Source of the DNA: Larix kaempferi
Lineage: Eukaryota > Streptophyta > Pinopsida > Pinales > Pinaceae
Assembly (NCBI GenBank): GCA_027924585.1
Contig: BSBM01000320.1
Coordinates: 682,001-746,000, forward strand
DNA: 64,000 nucleotides
Direction: 5' to 3'
A program made the translations under genes and the position numbers. Position 1 is the stretch's first letter. Each line of letters begins with the position of its first letter. The notes beneath the pieces were generated by a model that saw only the letters and a program-made list of their open reading frames with translations, did no database searches and was not told the origin of the DNA. Shown piece after piece: positions 20,640 to 31,625 of the stretch.

Positions 20640-21540
20640 CCCCCTTTCAGAGGGATCGCGCCTCCTAGATTTCTCGGAGTCCTGTTGTCTTTTCTTGCGT
20701 GCCTATTAATAGTGGACTGTTTCCCCAGCTCGATATATTTCTTGGCTTCTTCTTCTCTCTTGTGGTAGTTTGAATTTATACCAGCTTTCTTCTTAGTGGG
20801 AATGCACGAGGCTTCAAGCTTCGTTTTCGACTATCTAATGGCCTCTGAATTTTCCTCCCCAGTGCCAAAATAGGGGGGTCAAGTTCATTTTTTGACTGAA
20901 TCGCACATTCTTCTTCCTCTTTGTTTCCCTCCTTCCTACTTCCTTTTTCATCATCCCCATGGGATGGATTTTGGATTTCATCATGGTTCTCCTCTTGGTT
21001 GGAGAGAGCTTCATATCTGTTCGAACTATTGCTTCCTTTGCTACCTTTTCCATTTAGGGGAGCTTCTCGTTTCATTTCTTTCCCGGCTTTGATCTTTGAT
21101 TACAATGGCTTTTTTTCATGGGTTTGTTTCGTTCCCGGTGTTCTGCTTTTTATGCTTGGGTTGCTACCATAGATTATCCTAACCTTCTTCCTATCCGCCC
21201 TCCAAATTCTTAGGGAATTTCTTTGCAAAGTGTCCATATTCGTGACATGTTTTGCATTTGAAGGGGATTTGCTCGTAATATACTTGTTGGAGGTACGCCC
21301 AACCATCCAGGTTGAGGCGAACTGCTTTCGGTAGTCCTTTTTCCAGATCTACCTCAACACAAATCCTTGCGCACGCTTGCAAGCCATCCTTTGGTTCGGA
21401 TTTGTCAATGTATTTCCTAAAGTATTCCCTATGCTCTTAACATTTCATCATTCCAACAATGGAGAGGGAGAAAGGGAAGTTTAACCCAAACAGGAACGGC
21501 CGAGGGAATGTCATTTTTAGGGTTAAAATCCATAGTCCAT
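20640..21540 (-). pseudogene. LINE ORF1: DUF4283-like domain, zinc knuckle and Ser/Lys-rich tail
   Basis: ORF1 proteins of plant L1-type LINEs bind element RNA. On the minus strand, from about 21540, the pieces read DIPSAVPVWVKLPFLPLHCW, then QACARICVEVDLEKGLPKAV, then a zinc knuckle CKTCHEYGHFAKKFP. The final Cys of the CX2CX4HX4C knuckle is replaced by Phe. A hydrophilic Lys/Ser/Glu-rich stretch (21075-20776) follows, as usual before ORF2. The reading frame breaks near 21420 and the 5' end is truncated at about 21540. Confidence 0.7.
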
Positions 21541-21825
21541 CTATTGAGATACTACCATATTTTTTTCGTATTATATTTTTTTGTTACATATTTTTTTCAT
21601 ATTGAATCATATTTCTATTTGTATTCGTACTCAAATTATACTACTATGATAATAAATAAGGAGTAGTCTATTTTTTCTACGTTATGGACTTTTCGGTGGT
21701 TTTTGGTCAGAATCTGGTAAAACAATTTTGGTAAAATCCAAATTTAGAAGCATTTAAATTGTGGTTTTGAATGTAAAAATGGTTTGAATGTAAAAAGTGG
21801 AAAATCCCTCTTCTAGAGTTATGCC
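21541..21825. other. AT-rich spacer between two oppositely oriented LINE remnants
   Basis: T-rich runs (TTTTTTTCGTATTATATTTT-like) lie near 21562-21600, followed by a short duplication of GGTTTTGAATGTAAAAA around 21761-21798. No coding sequence is seen. The minus LINE's ORF1 side and the plus LINE's ORF2 start face each other across it. Confidence 0.45.
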
Positions 21826-24300
21826 ATGATCATTCTATCTTTGAATGCCAAAGGTGTTGGGGGTGACCCAAAGCAACTAGCCCTCTGTAGGTTATTTTCT
21901 CTTTGCAAGCATGATATTGTTCTTTTCCAAGAAATTATGACATCGTGAGTAAAGGCAATAGCTCTTTTGTCTTCCCTTCTTTTGAATTGGAGCTTAAGTT
22001 CTCAAGATTCTATGGGATTGTAGGGTTGAATGATTTTTGTGTGGAATTGATCATTTGAGGTCTCAAATTCAAGCATATGTGATGCATGTATTATGTTGGA
22101 AGGGAGGACTAAAGAAATGGGTAATCATTTTAAGTTGGTCAATGTTTATGGGTCGTATCTGAATCGAAAATCTTTATGGGGGGAAGTGATAGAATAGGGT
22201 TTCCTAGATGACTCGTCTATTATTATGGGCGGTAATTTTAACCTTACCCTTTCTTCTTGAGAGATTTGGGGGGCTTCAACCAAGTGGGATAACTTGGCTC
22301 CCTTTTTTTCTCATTTCTTGGAAGAAGCCAACCTGGTAGATATTGAACCTGTGCAGTTGGCCCCAACATGGAGAAATGGGAGATGTGACAATGAAGGTGT
22401 GGTGAAGCATTTAGATATATTCTTGATAGCGAAGACTCTTCTGGATTTTGGAGGGAGAATTATGCCATGGATTGCAAATGGTGGTATTTCATATCATAAT
22501 TTGTTCCTGTTGCAACTAGACTTAATGACCGAGAAGCCTCCGAGTCCGTTTAATTTTAATCGTAATTGGCTTTTGATGTAAGATTTTAAATATATGGTGT
22601 ATGATCATTGGGTTCCTTTTAATTCACACTCTCAACTTACAACAATGAAGCAGTTCCTTGTTAATTTGAAGTTAATTAAAAGATTAATATGATATTAGGC
22701 ATCCAAGATGAGGACCCTTTAATAAAAAAGCACTACTAGAATTGGAGGATGTGATGGGGCAATTGTTCAGACACAATGATGTAGGAATCTTCTCAATTGA
22801 GGAATCTAATAATCTCAAAGATCTAGAAGATGGGAAAGCTAAAATTTGTGGCTCAGGAGGAGGCTTTGTGGCAGCTAAAAAGTAGAGCGATCTGGATAAA
22901 AGAGGGGGATAACAACACAATTTTTTTCTATACAGATGCATCCCATCGTAAGTTTGTCAACACTATTTGAGAGTTAGATTCTTAGTCGAGAGGAAAGTTG
23001 CATTCCTTCAAGGATTTGTCTGATGTTGGTCATGATTTCTTTGAGTCATTGCTTACCAAAACCCTTGAAAGTCATATCTTGGAATAGTTAAAAGCGATTT
23101 GACTCTTCCTGAGATTTTGTTATTAGGAATCAAATCATAAGATTGGAGCGTTGATTACAAAGGAGGATATTGGTAGAGTATTGTCAAATTTTAAGCACTC
23201 GATAAGCCCTGGACCTGATGAGTGGACCATAGATTTTTTCATTGTTTTCTTTGATTTCCTAACATATGAGATCTTGAGGGTAGTGGAGGAAGCCAGGGTC
23301 TCGGGGAGGATCTTTGGAGCCCTCAATGCAACCTTTTGGCCCTTATTTAAAAAAAATCAAATGCTGCTGCGTTCAATGACTTTAGGTGTATTTCCCTCTA
23401 CAATCTAATCTATAAATTGATTGTTAAAATTATGGCCAATAGATTAAAAAAGGTTATTTTTACTCACATCTTGGAAGAATAATTTGGGTTCTTGTTCAAC
23501 AAACAAATTTTGGATGCAGATGGAGCAGCTCAAGAAGGTTTCCATTCCTTAAAATTAAAGAAAATTTCGGCCTTGGTGTTGAAGTTGGACTTAGCAAAAT
23601 AATATGATAAAGTTAATTGGAATTTTCTTCATCTTGTTCTATTACAGATTGGCTTAAATCTCGAGATTGTAAAGTTGATTATGGGGTGCATTACGTCGGC
23701 CAATTTCGAAGTTATGGTTAATGGCTGTCCATCCTTTTTCGTTAAAGTTCCAAGAGGCTTAAGACAAGGATGCCTCTTGTCCCTATTTTTGTTCCTATTG
23801 GTAGCAGAGGGTCTTAGTAGGCTCCTAACTTTAGCAAGGGAGGAAGGTAACATTAAGGGAATCTAGATCGTCAAGGGGGTTAAACTAACACATCTAATTT
23901 TTGTAGACGATGTCATTATTTTTGGAGAGGGTTCGAGCAGAGAATGGTGTGTTTTTAAAACCTTGCTATACATGTTTTGTCTTGCTACATGAATGAATTT
24001 CAGTCTGGAAAAATCCATATTTCTATGTAATTTCATCCCTTTAGAGGTGGAAGTGCAAATTGGGTAGTTGTTCCCCTTTCAAATGGTCCCTATTGCTAAT
24101 AGTTTAAAATATTTAGGGTTCCTGTTGAAACTGAATGATTATTGGGCAGCGGATTTCCTAAGGCTTGTTAAAAAGGTGGAAGATAAGATAAATTGTTGAT
24201 GTTATAGATGGATCTCAATGTGGGGAAAATTGGTTCTTGTTAAGGAAATCCTTGAAATCATTCTGGATTGAACCCTAGGCTTCCATATGTCACCTTGAGA
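21826..24300 (+). pseudogene. LINE ORF2: endonuclease and reverse transcriptase, heavily decayed
   Basis: The start MIILSLNAKGVGG and later FQEIMTS match the opening of plant LINE endonucleases. GGNFNLTLSS near 22224 is the altered GDFN motif, and ISYHNLF near 22487 has Tyr for the Asp of SDH. RT blocks follow: NFKHSISPGPDEWTIDFF (about 23190), LRQGCLLSLFLFLLVAEGLS (about 23757) and the catalytic HLIFVDDVIIFGEG (about 23890). A final KYLGFLLKLNDYWAADF lies near 24110. Stops and frameshifts occur throughout. The 3' end, where a zf-RVT domain would be expected, is lost where the LTR-like block begins. This is a different subfamily from the minus-strand LINE. Confidence 0.82.
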
Positions 24301-24339
24301 ACCCCTTTGATTGTCCTAGCTGTCATTTAATGTTGTTGT

Positions 24340-26631
24340 AAGGTAGTACTGCAGGAAACTTGTTCATGAGGTCGATGGAGTATGGGGCAGCCTAAAATCT
24401 GTATGGCAGGGTATGGACTATGTTTGCTTGTCCCATACGACACTCCACCGCATGGGAGGACGTGTTCCTCCATCCGAGGACATTGTGGATCACCCAGTCT
24501 TCAGTTGGGAGGCATTATGCAGAGCAACAGAAAGGGGAAGGCAGAGAAATTGTGATTGGAAGGAAGCCACGATTTGCTGAGTCGAGAACACTTAGAAATC
24601 TGTGTGGGAAGTGATACCCGTTGAGGAGCCCGTAGACCCAAACCCTGGGGTAAATTCCACAGTCTGAGATGCTGAGAACCCCTGAGAAAACCCTGATCTG
24701 ATAGCCGAGAACCCTGTTGTGGGATAGAACCATTCGACTGCAACGTTGAGGAAGATCTAAGAGTGGATCGCAGTGGGGAAGGAGACCGGGAGGTTAGAAT
24801 TCATGGTAGAGACAGTGAGGGCTCATTTAACCTTGGTTTAGAAGTTGAGACCATCCATACCTTCCCAGGTCTGTTGAAGGAAGGTGCGCTCGAGGGACCG
24901 TGCAACAGAGAAGTGGACCTTACTTAGGCTGAGAGTGGAGGTAATGGGGGTGTCTGGACTGTTTGAGGTCAATTGGATATACCTGTATCCCTGTGGTTGA
25001 GCTCTTTGACTTAAGAAAACCCCTTTCCCTGTCTCTCCACTTGCTTGATAAAGCCAACTGTGAGTTGGATGACCCTGAAGGACTATGCCTAAGGCTGTGA
25101 GTGAACTTGTTTAGTCCCTCCTGAGTGGATACACAACCCCAGCTCGGGGGTGGTCTCTGAGTGCTGAAAGAATACAGGCTGGGCAGAGACCTATGGTTGG
25201 GTTGGAACATTGCAGTCCATAGCCAGTTTGATTGGGGACTTCAATGAAAAGATAAGTGTTCTCTGTGTTTTAAGTTATGCCCATTCCATGTATTTTACTT
25301 CTACAATGATTTAACTAGTTAATGATTGTGATTGATATGTTGAATGCATGAAAGATATGTGTGTGAATATGTCTCATTTCACTATTTTTAATTGAGTAGG
25401 CATATGCCCACATGTGTTTCCAATTACCATGAATTGTTCATTGAGGAATAGGGCTAAGTCTCTGCACGTTATTTCATCAACCTGCCTGGGAGAAATATGT
25501 TGATGTACTCCATTCTATGTGTGTGGATAATATTTCATTCCCCTGTGCTTACTGGTGTATGAATCTGCACACATTAGTTATTTACCATGATTATGTACAT
25601 CAACATTATTATATCTGTACTTATATGAATTTATGCCTTGATGAATAAGGCTAAGTCTTTGAATGGTTCTTTGATGAATAGGACTAGGTGCAAAGGCCCA
25701 TGATGTTCAGAAGGATCAATAATGGATTGGGGGGAATGAATAAACACCCCCTGTTGTATTCATACGCCCTCTGTGGGTTAGATGAAGGGAGGAGCCATGA
25801 CAGAGTGGATAAGAGCTCTTATAGAGTGGTAAAGAGGCCTTGATGAAGTTTGGGGCCACATTTAGGGTTGGAAGGATGACAAGATCATATTTCTCAAATG
25901 TTGCAGAGGATCATGCAGTTGCATAGAGCTCTCTGAGAGCTTTCCAACGGTACCATATTTTCCCAAAATGGACTTAGGATGAAGAAGTTATGGGCCTGAG
26001 AAGTTGTGCAGTTGGGCTTCTGACTTTCCGAACCCGCATTGCGGATTGTGGAAGTCGGAAGGGTGTTTTCTCCATAGTTGTGCTTTGGAGTTCCAACTTC
26101 CGAGTCCTGCAAGGCGTATTGTGGATTGCGAAAGTCGGAAAGGTGATATTCCCGGATTTGTGAATTTGGTGTTCCGATTTCCGAGTCCCACAACGCGGAT
26201 TGCGGATTGCAGAAGTGAGAGAGGAGATTTCTTCGGAGCAGAGAATTTGGTGTTCCGAATTCCAAGTTCGGCATCGTGGATTGCAGAAGACGGAAGTGAA
26301 GTTTCCAGATGTAGTGGAATTTGGTGTTCCAACTTCTGAGTTCCGCATGGCGGTTTGCAGATTGCAAAAGTCGGAGGGGTAAATCTTCAAGGCTGTGATT
26401 TTGGCGCTCTGAGTTCCGATTCCCGCATTGAGGATTGCAGATTGAGGAAGTTGAAGGCGCATTTCTTCGGCGCTGTGCATTTTTGGTTCCACCTTTTCGA
26501 ACTCTGCATTGCGGATTGCGGACTGAGGATGGTTTTTGCATAATTATAGCCGTTTGAAAAAAAATAGTAGTGGTTTCTAAGGTTGTCTCCCATCGCCTCT
26601 AAATGGCACCGAGGTGACCGGGGACGTGACA
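24340..26631 (+). mobile_element. LTR-like block (B) related to solo LTR A
   Basis: The stretch 25140-25270 clearly matches 7265-7420 of solo LTR A (shared core CTGAGTGCTGAAAGAATA and GGCTGGGCAGAGACC). The block ends with GACGTGACA at about 26631, like the TTGTGACA end of LTR A. The left edge is unclear, somewhere between 24300 and 24450, because I could not find a TG start with a matching target duplication. It seems longer than LTR A owing to internal expansions, including the 80-bp minisatellite. It follows the LINE remnant and probably inserted into it. Confidence 0.55.
26018..26530. repeat. ~80-bp minisatellite, about 6.5 degenerate copies
   Basis: Successive units begin near 26018, 26091, 26172, 26252, 26325, 26406 and 26487. 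Each carries a form of TTCCGAGTCCCGCATTGCGG, then GATTGCAGAAGTCGGAAG. Unit length varies from 73 to 82 bp. GC content is above that of the surroundings. Long open frames on both strands here come from the repeat lacking stops, not from a gene. Confidence 0.85.
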
Positions 26632-26934
26632 GGCATTATCATATTTCACCTTTTATTTATTAGTATTAATGGAATTATTTCAAACATTGTGTTAATTGAT
26701 CATATCTTCCCATCATTTATAAGAAATGATGAAACAAATATGTTGTGCATGCAAGCATTCATCCCTTACAGCAAATAGTAATGGAGAGTTTTCTGCATGT
26801 GGGATTCAACTATTCATTTTTTACTTGAAATTCATTGTGCGTTGGAGTTAAATATCAATATGTTTTAGAATATATTTTATGCATATCGGATTTAGTGATT
26901 CATAGTCTTTTCATGGAAATTCATTGTGTAAGTG
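26632..26934. other. AT-rich spacer, nothing recognised
   Basis: I see no coding sequence or repeat structure beyond AT-rich composition. Confidence 0.4.
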
Positions 26935-27985
26935 TTGGGGAAATTGGGATGTATATCAGAGAAGTTAGGTTGAATGCCAATGATGATGAGCTATATGAAT
27001 TTGACATGGAACTATATGAAGGTGAGGTGGGTCTGTAAATTAGTGAAGTTGAATTGTAATTGGGTGAGGTTCCATTGTAACTTAGGGATGATGGGCTATA
27101 GATTGGTGAAGTTGGATTGTAGCTTCGTGTTTGGGAGAATAAGAAGGATAGATTTCAATTACCCTTCTAAGTTTATCAATTACATGCTATGTTTTGGATT
27201 TTTATAATTAAGATCACACCCTTTTCTTCCAATAAAAAAAAGCATTTCTTATTATCCCTCTTTATTGTCTCTCTGATATCTTCAACAGTGTCAAAATGAA
27301 GTGGACCACTACATGAGTTTTCATAGTCCAATTCAACAAATATTTTATCCACACATTTCCATCACTTAAATTCAATTCAACGACCCTATATCACAAAATA
27401 AATGGCATCATCAATTACAGGCATCACATCAACCACTTTCTCTCTTATTTGAGATCCATAGCCCCCTCTGTCTCCTCTACTTTTATTCGACCCTCATTCC
27501 ACTTTCCTTGATATCCTATGGATCTCAAACAGAAAAGAAGTGGTTGTTTTGATGCCATGAGATGATCCATGTCATATGTTTTGCATGATAATGGTTTTGA
27601 ATTGAAATTGAACATTTGATGTGTGCCAGTAAAAGATTCGATGGATATGAATATGAGAACTCATGCAAGTTTGGCTTCCCTCTCACATTGTTAATGTTAT
27701 CTCAGGGTTAGTAAAGAGGGATAATAATAAATGTCTTGGCTCAAAGGAATAAAATGTTATGCTCTTGATTAGAACAAACCAAAAATCTAACATGTAGTCA
27801 GTAGACTCATAAGGGTGGTTGAAACCCATCCTTATTCTCCCAGATTGCCAAGCTATGATTCAACTTCACCAAGTTATAGCCCAAACTTTCCAACTCACAA
27901 CTCGACCTCAAGGTGGAATAAAAACAAAGGAGGCAAATGGAGTTATGGGTATCAAATAGAAAACTAAATGGTCATTTTGACGGGG
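26935..27985. mobile_element. Long foldback (inverted-repeat) element
   Basis: The left arm, about 26935-27470, is an imperfect reverse complement of the right arm, about 27520-27985. For example, GGGCTATAGATTGGTGAAGT at about 27089 matches the complement of CACCAAGTTATAGCCC at about 27868-27883. GAGATCCATAGCCCCCTCT (27450) pairs with TATGGATCTCAAACAG near 27520. The loop is about 50 bp. Such structures are typical of foldback or long-TIR MULE-like elements. Exact ends and a target duplication were not determined. Confidence 0.6.
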
Positions 27986-28437
27986 TAAATTGTATCACTA
28001 AATGCTAACATAAAATTGCATTAGCCGAAGGGGTTATCTCAACCACTTGTCAATGGTGTTCGGTGTTTGGAGAGTTCTATGTCAGCAGAGGCTCGGTGTG
28101 AATTCCCTTAGGCAAGGCACACCAATTGAATCGTAGGGAAGCATCCTTTGAGTATCCCCACAAGATTTTCCTGGGGAAAAATTGACAATATAATTTCGCA
28201 TTGTTTATACTTTGAATAGAATTCAATTTATATTGTGTCAAAAAATATTGTGAAATTTTATCATATGGTAAAAAAATATTTACTAATTACTTTGCCTTTA
28301 TGGATATTTTTATAGTTGAAAGTTAATATGGATTATTTGCATTTTAATTACAATATCCTTTTCTTTGTTAAATGTGGTAAACAACTCTTACTTTCTAGTT
28401 CATAAAAGGACCTGCTTAATGGATCTGTGACTTTATA
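27986..28437. other. AT-rich spacer, nothing recognised
   Basis: Only AT-rich sequence is seen. A CACAAGATTTTCCTGGGGAAA piece near 28160 (here cut short) resembles motifs in the SINE-like segments at 28440 and 48900. Confidence 0.35.
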
Positions 28438-28439
28438 AC

Positions 28440-28700
28440 CTATCACACTAACTCGAGTGGTTGAATGCTTTGAGATTCATGGAAAAGGCCTCAAGTTCGA
28501 TCCCCCGGGTTGACTTCCTTTGTTGTGTGCATCATTCGATGCCCTTCCCATGTCAAGCATTGTAATTAGTGTGGACAAGTTTACATTGGATACCATCCAC
28601 GAGGTTTTCCTTGGAAAAAATGAATGGACCATTGCTTGGCCAGCTCTTAGGGGCTCAATTAGTGAATTTATGTCCATGGAGCTCAGGCTAGATTATATTA
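28440..28700 (+). mobile_element. SINE-like segment with pol III box A/B-like motifs
   Basis: AACTCGAGTGGTTGAATG (about 28450-28467) resembles box A and CAAGTTCGATCCC (28491-28503) resembles box B, about 40 bp apart as in tRNA-derived SINEs. A downstream GAGGTTTTCCTTGGAAAA (about 28599) recurs at about 49070, inside another segment with a box-B-like motif. No clear A-tail or target duplication was found. Confidence 0.4.
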
Positions 28701-28730
28701 CAATGTTATGTCACTATCCTTTATCATAGT

Positions 28731-29454
28731 TCAATCTAGTTTATAATGGTTGAATAACTATGTTTCACCATGTTAATTGTGGTTACTAAATAATGGTTAC
28801 TAATGTTGGCCATATTTGATCACCATTGAACATTAGTTGCTATGGTTTGATTTTAGTTGTATTTTTTCCCTTCTAATCATCGATTTATATTTATATTAAT
28901 TGTATTTTATTATAAATAATTAAATATTTAATTAATTATCATTAATTACAATATTTAAAATTAGTTTTAGCAATTTTAATTGGTTTTCATATTTATAATT
29001 AACTGTATTTAATTACAAAAAAAAAATATTAAATTAATTGTCATTAATTATAATATTTAAAATTAATTTCATCATTTTAATTGGTTAGGGTCCTATATGG
29101 ACCGATAAGGTGATTCAAACCAAACACACATTTATTTCAATCACCATGATGGAGTCTTATCCAACAATATCCTAAAATGAAATTTTATTTTTATAAATAT
29201 CAACTTTAAGTTATGGGATAATGTTGATGTACCTCAATCAAAGTGACTTTGAATCATTTTCCTATTGTTGATACCAATCATCATAATTGACACCAAGTTC
29301 TCTAAATTAGTTACATTTGTACACATCAAAACTTCTTCAATAGACATGAAAGGTTTCAACAACCATTTGCATAGGGAAAGTCTATCACTATAGACATGCA
29401 CAAAGGATATCATATCAATGAATGTGGAATAGAAGCAAATGAGGAAGAGGGGGC
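28731..29454. repeat. AT-rich spacer with a ~110-bp tandem duplication
   Basis: Two copies of a segment ending in TTTTAATTGGTT lie at about 28880-28985 and 28990-29088. Both contain TCATTAATTA and AATATTTAAAATTA. The remainder to 29454 is AT-rich with no gene seen. Confidence 0.5.
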
Positions 29455-29925
29455 TATGGATCTCAAATAAGAAAGAAAGTGCTTGTTTTGATTCCTGAGA
29501 TGATCAGTGTCATATGTTTTGCACTATAATAGTGTTGAATTGAATTTGAACATTCGATGTGTGGCACTGAAATATTTGGTGGATATGAATATGAGAACTC
29601 ATGTAAGAGTTTTGCTTCCCTCTCACATTGTTGATGCTATCAAAGGGTTGTAAAGAGGGATAATAAGAAATGTTTTGGTTCAAAGGAAGAAAAAAATATG
29701 TTCTTGATTAGAAAAAACCAAGGTTATAACATGTAGTCCGTAGACTCATAAGGGTGGTTGAAAATCTATCCTTATTCTCCCACATCACCAAGTTATTATT
29801 CAACTTCACCAAGTTATAGCCCAAAATTTCCAACTCACAACTCGACCTCAAGGTGGAACAAAAACAAAGGAGGCAAATGGGGCTATGGGTATCCGATAGG
29901 AAACTAAATGGTCATTTTGATGACT
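29455..29925. repeat. Second copy of the right arm of the foldback element
   Basis: This matches about 27520-27985 in the same orientation over about 470 bp (for example GACTCATAAGGGTGGTTGAAA and CAACTCACAACTCGACCTC). The matching left arm is not found upstream, so the copy is a single arm. Confidence 0.75.
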
Positions 29926-31385
29926 TGGTTCAATCCATTTAGATGAACCTTGTAGCATTAGCCAATCAAACACATCAATACATGTTCCTATGCTCATTCC
30001 AATCTTATTCAAAAAATTTAACTTCTTTTCCCCACCCCATATCTTGCTTGTTTTGGAGACATATCTTGTCTTCCTATTCCATCATTTCCCACGTCTCCCA
30101 TAATAGAAATGGAAGAGATCCAAATTGACCAACCACTCTCAAACAAACAAAACCTTTTTCGATTAACTTGCATGCCAATATTATTATTATTACACACAAA
30201 TCAAATAGACACAAATAGGTATTAAATAATGTCACACACTAAGATCACTTGCTAAATAATAGATTTTTTAATACTAATAAGTTCATGCAATTTCCTTTCA
30301 ACTTACTCTAAGGTGGGATATATCCAATATTTCTAAACCTAATGTTGGTCCATCTTATCTCTTAAAAGGGATGACCAAATACCAAATTCCTTTTGGAGTG
30401 AATGAGACAATGGAAGTTTCAATCTCCATGTCATATTTTTGGGCAAAATCTTGACCTCAAAGCTTACTCATTTTCACTTGTTCCTCCATCTTATTAATTC
30501 TTGCATTATTCGAAAAATAGCATGAGAAATTTGACACTAAAGATACCGCGATGGATTTGATGGCATGACAAGGGAAAGACATTCTCCCTCCAAAGCATTT
30601 CTAAAGAATGTAATCATTGGAGGGAGTTCTTCATTTAGGGGAGAATTTTCTTTCAGTATATTATTTTGACACAATAAATTGGACAATACTTCAACTATAA
30701 AATTTAATTACATTAACTTGATTACCTAAAACCAATGTTGATTCATCTTAATCTCAAATATATTAAGTGTCAAAAGGATCAATATCTAGATGTGCAAACT
30801 TATATTAGACACAAAAAATTTAGAGAAAGTTTCTTATTCAAGAGATTTGATCCCTCTCAAAACTCGATAAATCCAAGGTTAAAATGAATTTATGCTTATG
30901 TTAGTTCATTTTCGTTCACATCATTAAACCTAATCCTTATGGGTTTCCTCCATGACATTCATAAGTTCAAAGTTGAAGATAAGATACGTATACATCTCCA
31001 TAAATTAAATAGGCAAATTACTACACATAGGCAATCTCTTCCCCCACATACACAAGTTTCATACATCATTAATTTAACATCTAAATAAGTTGTAACCTTA
31101 AATGAGTGATGAGGATAATGATGATAAAAATGTTAACCCAACTTAAATGTTATTTATTTTCATTATTTTTATTTTGTTCCATTTATTATTTATCACACTA
31201 TTGTAATACATCACCATGTTTAAAAAAAATGTATATTAACAATTAAAAAATAAAAATACCAATAAATTTATTATTTTACCTAATATATCATTTGTGTGTA
31301 AAAAGCATACTACATATTAAATAAATTATCTTCAAAAATATCACTACTTAAATATATTAATATTGTCAAATAAAAATTAATATTT
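29926..31385. other. AT-rich spacer, nothing recognised
   Basis: Roughly 1.5 kb with high A+T, short frames only and no motif I can assign. Confidence 0.4.
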
Positions 31386-31625
31386 ATTAGCCAAATTCTG
31401 CTAGCACTGTTGGTTTCAACGGGGCTCCTTCTGCATGGCGACCTGAGTTTGAATCCCACAAGATAGTCGGGAGGAGACACTTGAAAATCCAACTGGTCAT
31501 GTTAAGCCTAGGCCAAGTGCAATCCCAAGGTGATTTTGATGGCTTAGATGCTCCTAAGTCACGGTTTCTTAAACCAAAGGCTACTCCCACAAGTCACAGA
31601 CAAACTAACAAACAAACAAAAATTA
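31386..31625 (+). mobile_element. SINE-like segment with box-B-like motif and A-rich tail
   Basis: GAGTTTGAATCCCACAAG (from about 31445) resembles a pol III box B. It is preceded by a GCTAGCACTGTTGGTTTCAA stretch in the place of box A. The block ends in an A-rich ACAAACAAACAAAAATT (about 31608-31624). Higher GC than both flanks supports an insertion. Boundaries are approximate. Confidence 0.45.

Noticed and set aside
24300-24450. Exact left end and target duplication of LTR-like block B
   Set aside because: After GTGACA the flank is GGCAT, but no GGCAT followed by TG was found at the left. The boundary is left open.
25894-26541. 215-codon minus-strand open frame and several overlapping long frames
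   Set aside because: They overlie the ~80-bp minisatellite, which lacks stops in several phases. Unit length is not a multiple of three and no domain is present.
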